A stretch of 20,470 nucleotides of DNA from Hypsibius dujardini (taxonomy: Eukaryota; Tardigrada; Eutardigrada; Parachela; Hypsibiidae): assembly GCA_001579985.1 (NCBI GenBank), contig LRSR01002475.1, forward strand, positions 1 through 20,470, given 5' to 3'. The notes under the pieces were generated by a model. The model made no database searches and was not told the DNA's origin. It saw only the letters and a list, made by a program, of their open reading frames with translations. Of this stretch, positions 7,803 through 18,838 are shown one piece after another. Both the position numbers and the translations under genes were made by a program. Within the stretch, counting starts at the first letter, position 1, and each line of letters opens with the position of its first letter.

Positions 7803-10800
7803 GTATAGTAATTCCGTTGCGGTGGTCGGCAGTACTCGGACAGCAGCATCGCAAACGCAGCAGCACATGCACAGGCGCTAAACCTGCGTGTTTCGTGTTC
7901 AGGTGATGCGGAACAAAGGCCCGTCATCATACTCCGTTGCGACTTCGAACGGGACAAATGTGGATTCGCACCGCCGCAACACGGACACGCGTTTGAGCGA
8001 TTAACGAGAGGGACCTCGTATGCCGCGAATGTTCTTCGGCGAGGGGAAAACGAAACTGGTACGTTGTCACTATTCTTGCACAGCAGATTTGACGTACAGA
8101 ACATACACGTACCTGTACCTGCACCTGTACCTGTACCTGTACCTGTACCTGTACCTGCACCTGTACCTGTACCTGTACCTGTACCTGTACCTGTACCTGT
8201 ACATGTACCTGTACCTGCACCTGTACCTGTACCTGTACCTGTACCTGTACCTGCACCTGCACCTACACCTGTACATGTACCTGCACCTGTACCTGTACCT
8301 GCACCTACACCTGTACATGTACCTGTACCTGTACCTGTGTAGCATAATCTGTAAAATTTTGGTGGTTTCGTTTAAAAGGCGAATACTTTTTGTTTCGACA
8401 ACTGTTCAATCCGATGTTCCACGCTTCCGTGTTGGTCAGCGAAGAGACTTCGGCGTTCTTGCTGACTGGAGCGTTGACGTCTAACCGGCACTGCCTCCGT
8501 TTCTGGCTCCACATGCGAACCAACCGCGATCATGTCTTCACGGCGTACACGACGGATGAAGCTGACGTGGAAAAGGAGGTTTTCAAGCAGATCGGGGACT
8601 CCGAGCTTAGCTGGTCCTATACTAGTGTCAATCTAATGGGAAATTTCACTGCGGTAAAAACAATCTTTAGTTTTTGTTCCTAAATCTGTCTCACATATAG
8701 ACACTGTTACCACTATATATAGTGGTCCTGTACTGTCTCGATCATTTGGTGTTGCGTTTTAGGCCCACCCGTACATTATGACTGCACACACACTGTGCTT
8801 CACTGCAGTCATAATATACGGTGGATCTAAAACGCAGCACCAAATGATCGAGACAGTACAGTAATTTCCCAGTGCAAATCGATATGCTTACTGGTAAATC
8901 ATTCCCCGTTCGTACTTGCAGATCGGTCTGAAGCTATTGGTCATCCCGGAATCCAATATCCAGAGGATGCAGTTTGCTCTGGATGATCTAACACTTGAAG
9001 AAGGCAGTTGCTTCCCTGAAGGTATCCCGAGCGTCACTTAAAACAACAGACAGAAAATAACTGGACATGAAATGCCTCAATTCAAGTCCTTTAGTTAGCT
9101 TACTTTCTCGAAAACAAATTCCCAGTTTTATGAAAAGTTTATTAGGTAGGACGATAATTCCATTCCGTGATAATTTCGTTCCAATATGTGTTCAAAAACT
9201 GCTTGTAAACTTCAACGGAAGAAAAACTGATTTCAAATTGTCCAATACCTCAAAAGTCAATTAGTAAGTTCGCGCATCGGAGGACCATGCAACGTGTGAA
9301 CGTACGTGTATCTCCATAATGCATTCGCATTTAGTTCCGACTCCGGAAAGTATTTCCTGCACGTTTGAGGATTCGCACTGCGGATACGTCAACACGAACG
9401 ATGAGAGCGACAACGGCGAAGACCTCCACGAATGGAACGTGACCAGTTATGCTGCCGAGCGGTCTCTCCGTCCCGATCAGGTCCCGCGGACGGACTACAC
9501 GTACCACACGGCAGACGGGCATTACCTGACATGGATCTACATTGACCGCACCGATTCGTTTACGTCCAGACAAGTGGCCGCCGTTAAATCGCCCTTTCAG
9601 AACGTAACCGGCCCGCAGTGTGTGACGTTCGCCTATCAAAACGTCAACTACTTCAACATGGTTCCCATCACCTTCACCGTCACGGCCTTACTCAACGACA
9701 AGTACGATGAAGGCGTCCCGCTTTGGCACAGTCTGACGTCCCATGGTTACAAGTGGACGGTGGTTAAAGCTAACATCACGGAAGTGGCCATACCTTCGGA
9801 CACCACTGTTCCAGTATCGGTAAAGTTTTTTCTATGCACCCTTTTATGACTTGGATTTATTTTACAATTATCTAACATGTACATATATAAATATGTATAT
9901 TTTTATATGAATTTATGTTTAGAAATAAATGTAAAACAAATTTTGTTTTTTATTTTTTAAATATTTTTTCCATATTTTTTCATCACTTGCATGCAGCTGC
10001 ACTTCCACGGTTCCACGACGTTGAACTCTTTCGGGACGATCGCCGTGGATGACGTCACAATTAGGCCAGGACAATGCTCCGTTTCCGGTATGAACGGGGC
10101 TCATAGATTTTGCCGCAACCTGGAATGGTAAATGATCTCAAGACTACTTATAGGCGACTGCAGTTTCGACTCTCAAGTTACTGGATATTGTGACTGGCAG
10201 GCCGTCGAGGGAGAGGAGGCAAGCATGGCCTGGTCCAAGGGTTTACCGGACGACGGACCGGAATCTTCCTGTACGATTAATCCGTTTTTGTTCAGACAAA
10301 ATTAATTCTACATCAACTTGGATAATTAACCGTGAAATAAGTCACGAGATTAAAAAACCCAATTTGCTGCTGTTTGCAGCGGAATACATTTACTTCAGGG
10401 GCGGTCGGGGTTCGGGACATGTCGTCGGGTCTCGTGCGGCCATTTACAGCGATGGATTGTCATCGGCGGAGTGCATGACCTTCAACTATTACATGGACAC
10501 ACCCGGTGCCGCGGAAATTCGCATCCATCAAGTGCAGTTGATCACGACCAAGTACGTTATTTGGAGGACGGACGGTCAATCGGACACGGATGACTCCCGA
10601 CTGGCCAGTGGTTGGCGTTCCGCGCGGGTACCGATTAGGTTGTTCGACGATGCTGACTTTTATAGCGTAAGTTAACGACACACATCACTTCGGTCGTTTC
10701 ATTCCGCACTCTTTTTTCGTGAAAGAACGAAAGAACATCGAGTCTTCTAATTCTCCAGCGTGACCTGATCTGAACTGGTTTCAGATAGTCCTAGAAGCGC

Positions 10801-13800
10801 GAGTTATCCGGGAAACTACCAGGCAGTACGTTGTCGCTGTAGATGACGTCATATTTCTGGAGGACTCATGCGAGAGTAAGTCTATTCGTGGCGAGAGTAA
10901 GTCTGCACTAGAGTGGCCAAAATACATGACCGATTTTAAAAGCATTGTTGCATTTGACAGGAATTCCTGTCAGTGCAGCTCCAGATCCGGATCTCCTTGA
11001 TGCTCCACTTGAATTTTCTCGTAAGGCTATTATGCGTATCAAAAATTAATACTAATAAAGATCAAGACGAAATGTGTTATCATGACCAGTCATTTCATCC
11101 CGAAAAACCTACCCTTTTTTGTACAGTATGCAGTGTAAAAATTCGTTTTGAGAAAGAAAGAAATCGGATCTAATAATTGTTGCGGTATGCACCCGTAGGA
11201 AGACTATGTACCTTTGAGGGCGGACAAATGGCCGATACGCAATGCGGCTATGAAAACGACACGTCTGCAACGCTGCCGTGGTCGATAGCGACCGCTTCTT
11301 CCGCCGGGTCCACCACGGACGACCACACCTTGTCGGACGGTTCGGGTTCTTACTTATTGTTTCAATCCACTGCGACAGCAAAGCCGGGCGACGTGGCACG
11401 TGCCGTTTCGTTGATCCATGCCCCGTCGGTCGCCACCTCTCAACCAACCACTGCCACTTTTTGCGTCAGGTCTGGGCTGTGTTGTTTTTCGTGGAACACT
11501 ACATGTATTATGAGTATGTAAAATACATGAACGTTTGCTTCGCTGCAGGTTGTGGTACCAGTTCGTGGGTTCGCAGAATGGGAGCGCCACTTTTCGAGTC
11601 ATCAAATCCACAGCTGATGGCCGCAATACAACGCTATTTCAATCGGATCAGTACTTCCAGACAGCCTGGACGCTTGTCACCGCCAATTCCGACGATGGTG
11701 GTGATGCGGCGCGCTCGTCTGCGTTTAGACTGGTGCTGGAAGTGGAAATTCAGCATGAGAATGCCGTGGTCATGGCTGCGGTGGACGATATCGCCGTCAC
11801 CGAAGGCACCTGCGAGGACCTTGGTAATTTTTCCATACAGAATAGCCGACACTATGTTTTGTAATACTGTACGCTCCCGATCTCAAGGGTCGATTATGCC
11901 CCACCCCCGTTGATTCACATCAAGCTTGAGCGAATCGTTCAATTTCGTTCACTTGTCCGTGATTGGCCTGTTGGTTTTGCCTGACAGGCTTTGCTACCTT
12001 GCTTGATTGAAATGATGATTTCGGTTTGAAAATTTTAACGTCAGTAAAGTTTAAGTGAATCTGAATGAACAACCAAGCGAGTGACGGAAGGTGTTTTCGG
12101 GCTGGACCTAAAATCAACCCTTGAGATCGGGAGCGTACAGTAATTGTTACATTTCCACCATGAGTGCCGCACTACGAGTGAAGGAACCTGAACCGATGCG
12201 CATGTACCCGTGAGTAAAAACGGTGCACAGATTAACCATCATGGGACGTTGATCGAACTTTAAAAACATAAATGCAAAATATCATTTTCATATACTTTAA
12301 TGAAGCATTAAAGAAATGAGGCTTTCCTGGCAGCGGGGGGGGAGGGGGGTTCAATGATTCTTTTCGGTTAAGATGATCAGATTCCATAAAAACGGTTTCA
12401 TAACTACGATTCCAGGGGTGTGTCGTTCCGGGTTCCTTCCCTCGTAGTGAAAACGAATTTCAATTGACAAATTTTTCTTCTTATTTCTGCAGATTGCGAC
12501 TTTGAAGAAGGAATGTGCGGTTGGACCAACGAGATGGTACCGTTACCGAATACCTCGGCTGACCTCATGTGGGAATACAGGCACGCCCTAGACGGTCACG
12601 ATTTTGCCCTTCGCATGCCCATTCTACCGACCACACCAGCCGGCCAGACTGCCCTTTTGAAACATGCAGAATTCCTCGCACTGTCAGGCCCATCGCTTTG
12701 CTTACAGTTCGAATACATTTTCCAATCACCAGAGGCCGGAAGTCTCTCCGTGTTGTATCAAAAACTGGACAGCACCAGCAGAGCTCCACTTTGGACATCA
12801 CGAGGTCGAGCCACAAACGGCACCTGGCAGACGGGATATGTTTTTATCCGGTCGTTCGATCAGTTCACGGTAAACACTCATATACGAACTATAATAAATT
12901 AAATGATGATAGAATTATTTTAAAATAATTATAGAATTATTATATTCTTATAGAATTATTATATTATTATAGAATTATTATATTATTATAGAATTATTAT
13001 ATTATTATAGAATTATTATATTATTATAGAATTATTATATTATTATAGAATTATTTTAAAATAATTATAGGATTATTATATTTTCTGGTCTGAAGGTTTT
13101 ATTCAAAGTGGTGGCGAATGAGCAAAATGGCACGCTATCAGAGACGGAATCCCATTCCATTGGTCTGGACAATATCGTCAATGCGAGGAATCGTACCGAG
13201 TCTACCTGTAAGGCACTCACAGACGGAGAACAGGGTACCTCGACGCCGTCACCCACAATTCCTCCCGCTCTCGCTCGTAAGCAGCATTAATTGCTAATCC
13301 GAAAATTTACCCAAAAGTTGAATATTGTACCACTTTTAGCTCTGAGCCAGTATTCCTGCAACTTTGACCAGCGAACCTTCTGCGGCTGGACCGCGAAAGC
13401 CGGGCAGACGTTTAAAAGCTGGAAGCTCGCCAATCAAACCGTCGAGGAATTATCCGGTCCTGATCGGGATGTTTCAGGTTAGTTTTAGCGGCCTCGCTTG
13501 GTCTTTTCTGCCGGAACATGCACGTTTCCCCGTGATTGATTTATATTTTAACTTTAATGAGTTCTTGCAATTGTTGGTCGGTCGGGTTAGGCAATGGGTA
13601 CTTTGCATATCTGGACACAAGCGACTTCGGGGGACGAGTCGCCAGGCTCCGAAGTCCGTCGATTGTTCGGCCAACCGAGGGAACAGATTCGTCCCCGGAA
13701 TATTTCGTCCTTGGGTTTTGGTACATGATGTTCGGCGATGGGGTGGAGAGATTAGAGGTGCGATTCATCAACGGTGACTCGGCTGGTGCCACGAGCAAGG

Positions 13801-16800
13801 CGCTGTGGAGCACGCAAGATAATCAGGGGAAAATTTGGCGCCACGTGCATCTAGTTGTCCCATTTAAAGAGAACGTGCGACTGGTCTTCGACGGTTCCCA
13901 CCGGTTCGCTGCCTTAAACAGAGGCGGACTAATTTCCCGTATGTCGTCGCCCTCATTTCTTCGAGACTTAATCGAAGGAATCGTGATGTGCTGATGTGCG
14001 TGTCTGTAGTTGATGAGTTGACAATCGAATCTGGAGGAGCGCCTGACCAGTTTGACGAGCATGTCTGCGACTTTGATACACCCACGCAGTGTGGATATAA
14101 ACAGGAGCCGGAGGACAACCCGGCGTGGGTCTGGCGGAATGGAATCACCACGATGGATCTGAATGATACTGGACCCTTAGTGGACAAGTCACAAAACACG
14201 GTCCTAGGTGAGATCGAACTGTGTCTGTACTCTATAGAGGACACAGCACAGTACACAGTCACAGCATAAATAAGTTCCCAATTAAGTCCTCCGACAGAAA
14301 CGGAGGATCAAATAAGTCCCATGCATTACTAGGGCTAGCAATTGTTCAGCCGTTCACTCTGATCGTTCAATTGATCTATCATCTCGCAGGTTATTATATG
14401 GCCTTCGATGGAAAGGGTTCCACCGTCGGTAGCCAGGCAGTTCTGCGGTCCACCGTGCAGCCCCCTTCCGCGGAAGCATGTGTCAGGTTTTACTATTACC
14501 AACGGTATGTGACAGTTTTCTTGTGTTATGTAAAAATCTCTAGAATTTAGAAAAAAAGTTGTGCTGGCAAACCTTTAGGTCGAACCCGTATCCCGGCACT
14601 CTCTCCGTTGTTCTCATGAAGGGCAACGTCCGGTCAGAAATTGAATGGACCGACGTTAACATCATCGGTGGAGACTTTTGGGAGCCAGTTTTCTTCACCA
14701 TCGAATCGCCAACTGATCCTTGGCGGGTAAGCGAAGTTTGCGTCAGACCGAGGGTCGAAATCAATTTTTCCATCGTTTTTAGGTCCTCTTCGTAGCTCAG
14801 GAAATTGTACCACACCAACAATCCATCTTGTACGTTTCGGTGACACATCTTGACATGGAAACCCTTGACCTGTTGTTGTGTGTATACAGTTTGCACATGA
14901 CTTTTTCCTGTTTTCAGTGCCATTGACCACATCAGCCTAACAAACGGATCTTGTCCTGCCGGTCTCCTGGCCTGTGACTTCGACGACGGAACCATGTGCG
15001 AGTGGTATAACGCTCCAAATCCATTCGGGGAGTGGCTGCTAACATCCGGACCCTCGACATCACCTACGACTGGTCCATCCGCCGATCAAGCCGGAAGCGG
15101 CACTGGTAAAAACAACGAAACGTGAAGATTGCCTGTGAGGATATTACATAAAATATATGTAACGTAGGTGGGTACTTGATGTTCGAATCGGACGGTACCG
15201 TACTCGAGCGACTAAAAAGAAGGCTGATTAGTACACCCTTGACTACCCGGGGAACTGGAGCTGTGTGCCTGACATTCTGGTATCACATGTTCGGGGACGA
15301 CGTAGGCTTGCTGACCGTTTACCAAATCGATGTACAAACAATGAAAGAAAAGGGGATTTGGATGCTCTCGGGGAACCAGCAAAACCAGTGGCGTCAAGGT
15401 TCGGTACCGCTAACGGGGGGCACACCATTTCAGGTACTTGTGCCTTTGTAAATCGCAGCAGAAATCATGTTTCGCTTTTGCAGTAAGTGGATACAGTAAT
15501 GATGTTGGTCGGTTTATTAGGTAGTTTTTGAAGCTGAAAAAATAGAAGACGGTCTAGATGGAAATATCGCTATCGACGCTATCGAAGAGCTCGTGTCTGG
15601 TAGTCCCTGTCACGGTACGATTAATTGTTGCTTAATGACACGGACATGATTCTTACAGTACTCTTGTTGTTATAGTGCAACCTCCAGCCGCAGTTGTCGG
15701 ATCTCCGTCCGTGACCACACCGTCTCCTATGGCCGGAGGTAAGCTCCGTTTTCTCTACGGCGGCCATCCGTCCTTCGGTTGGTTATTCCTTCGTGTCATC
15801 ATCAACGCCTTTTCTGTTCTTCGTAGCGGTCCTCATCGACTGTGATTTCGAAGACGGCACGACATGCGCTTTTCAGAATCCCACTGAGCACACCAATGGC
15901 TGTGGTTGGGTGGTTCACAGAGGAGTATCAGCATCTGCTGGGGCACCGACTTCTGATCATACAACACAGAGCTCAAACGGAAGTTATCTTCACTTTAATG
16001 GTGGAAACTGTGAGGGCACTTGGTCTGCCACTGACAAGGTTGGGGTCTTTACCAAGATGCCAATAATTGACTTTGTGGAACCGACGAAGTGCTTGACTTT
16101 TTGGTATTACATGGATTCGCCCGCCTTACTGGCCGTTATTACTCACTATAGTAAGTAGCAGACAGACATACAGGCAGCCAGACAAACAGCCAGACAAATA
16201 GACAAACAAACAAACAAACAAACAATTAGACAGACAGACAGACAGACAGACAGGCAGAGAGACAGGCAGACAGACAGATGGATTAATAGCTAAAAAAAAT
16301 ATCTGGTTTAATTTATGGAACTATTATGGTCTTGTCATGCTGACAGCTAATGGCACAAACAGGATGGAAGTTCAACGGCGTAGTGATCCCTCCCCACGTT
16401 GGCGAAAGACAGCAGTCACGATCGAGAATACTGAGAAAACACCTTATAACCTCGCATTCGAAGCCTCGCCTGCCGCAACACACTTTGGAGACCTGTCACT
16501 CGACGATATATCTCTCCACGATGGCGCTTGCCCACCCACTCCACAGCTGTGCGATTTCGAGCTTGAGGACCTTTGCCATTTCACACCAATTCCATCATTA
16601 CAAAACGCTCGTTATGAATGGAAACGAATCAAGCCAACTATTCCCAACCATCCACAAGCAGCGGCCCTTGACCACACACTGGAGTCAGCCCAAGGACATT
16701 TCATGTACGCCAGCGGACTTTCTTTCCCAAGTGGAGCTCAGACCTATCTGTTCAGTCCGCAGCAAGCCTTGCTCGATTACACCGATCAGTGTGTCACATT

Positions 16801-18805
16801 TTGGTATTACCTCGGAGTACTGCCCAGCAGCGGGGAGCTAAAAGTTCACATCCAATCGCCGGCGATCTCAATAGAATTTGGCCAAACCGTTTGGACAGTC
16901 AGTTTGCCTGCCTTTCACACAAGAGGATCATGGGAGTATGGAACGGCTTCGGTTTCGATAGGACATGATTTCATAGTTATCTTCGAGGCTGTGAATCGAA
17001 AAGATTCGTACATTGCCATTGATGACGTATTGATTGTGCAAGACAGATGCCCGAGACAGTTGACCTGTGATTTTGAGGATGGGATGTGCGGCTGGTCCAA
17101 TGTAAAAGAATATGTTGAGGGCGTGTCGGTGTTTGGCGACCTGGATTGGATTTTACATGAAGGTGCAGTTATTAGCGGAAGTACACCGGGTCCTACGGTT
17201 GATCACACCCTGAATAGCATTCAAGGTGAGAGTTAATATTGAGTCTAAATCTGTGTCTGTGTCTGTGTCTGTGTCTGTGTCTGTGTCTGTGTCTGTGTCT
17301 GTGTCTGTGTCTGTGGCTGTGTCTGTGTCTATCTATAGCTGTGACTAAATCGGACATTGTCTTGTAGGACACTATATCTACATTGGGAATGACTTCCCGA
17401 ACGATACCACTAACGACGCTGCTGAACTGACATCCCCGCGGATTCTTGCGGCCGGATCGGGTCCAACCGACTGGTGCTTCACATTCTGGTACCACATGCA
17501 CATGGATTCCGGCACAGCTGACGGTAGCCTGAAGCTAGAAAAGCTGCAGTTTAATGAGACCTTAGAGGAGCTCGCAGTTGTGAGCACTCTCCAGCGCAAC
17601 ATCTGGACGAAGCTCTCCGTCGACATTCCAAGTGTCTCTGGTGATTTTCGACTCCGTTTCACCGGCACCATGAAAGGATCAAACATTCTCAACGCAATTG
17701 GTAAGCGTTAAATCAATGAATAAATGAACTCTTTAGTTCGAAATTATTGGAAACCGGCTATTGATTTTAATTGAAAGAACAATTTGCTTCCAGCCCTCGA
17801 CGATTTCTGGGGGAACCCTTCAGCCTGCCCTGAAGACATTCCAGTGTTTGTGAACTGCACCGGTGAAGTGACACAGATAAGCTTGTCTGAAGTATGCGAC
17901 CAGGTTGCCCAGTGCGCTGACGGTTCCGACGAAGCACACTGCGGATCGTGCTCTTTCGAACCACCAGACAGTCTATGCGGTTACACTGTTTTCAACAACG
18001 ACTACCTTAATTGGTCACCAACTCAACCTGGTACTGCCACTTCCAGCGGTTTGACTGGACCCGGAGCAGTGGGGAACTCCACGACATACATGGGCGCAGA
18101 TTTGTCTAAGGGAGACAAAATGGCTTCGGTTTACTTGGACAGTCCCTGGTTGCACGAGACAGCTTCCACGTGTCAAGTTACTTTTTGGTATAATTTCTTC
18201 TCAAATGCCACGGAACACGCCGATGCTGGTCATTTGTTTGTTTATCTTCAACTGGAAGATACGGAAACGACATTGGCAATTATCGAGCGGGACCGTGTGG
18301 CATCTTCTGGAGGGTGGTCGGAATGGCAGACGTTTCGTGTGGACATTGGACGGAAGAGCGGCGAGTTTCGTCTGGCGTTTCGGGCGAGGAAAGGAATGGT
18401 AAACGTGGGGTTCATTGCGTTGGACAACATCGTGATGGAATCGTGTGGTTTCCTACCTGCGATTGATGGACCGTGCGATGGAATATATGGATCGCACTGG
18501 AAATGTCCAATTAGTCAGGGCTGCATTCCGAGCTACCAACGATGTGACTTTTCCGATGATTGTGGGAAGAACGGCGAGGATGAAATAGGTTGCGAAGCAC
18601 TCGATGGACTTCGATGTAGCTTTGAAAGTGGCTTCTGCAGCTGGAGAAATGACGCTTCGAATGGAGTTAATTGGACCCACACAACGAGAGGAACACCAAC
18701 CCGTAAGTGTGGGTTAATTTCCGTTAAACTATTTCTGCCCATCCGTTTGTCTATCTGCCTGTTTGCCTGTTCGTCTACCTGTCTATCTGCCTGCCTGTCT
18801 GTTTA

Positions 18806-18838
<33 letters not shown>

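Larger units (their letters stand above)
7903..9021 (+). other. MAM domain 1 (residues ~34-195, exons 2-4)
   Basis: It begins [10 protein letters not shown]. The middle motif is HCLRFWLHM and the end is [13 protein letters not shown], matching the CDFE/CGW, CLxFWY and AIDDI...C landmarks of MAM. All four canonical cysteines are present. Intron 2 holds the CTGTAC array and intron 3 a palindromic element. Confidence 0.88.

Noticed and set aside
8020-8484. Long reading frames with Tyr-Leu, Val-Pro or Arg-Tyr dipeptide repeats on both strands
   Set aside because: They are produced by the CTGTAC hexamer array, which is open in every frame. The region is intron 2 of the MAM gene, and the flanking exons join in phase without it.
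12895-13085. Regularly spaced repeats considered as a CRISPR-like array
   Set aside because: The units are contiguous AT-rich tandem repeats without unique spacers, inside an intron of an animal gene.
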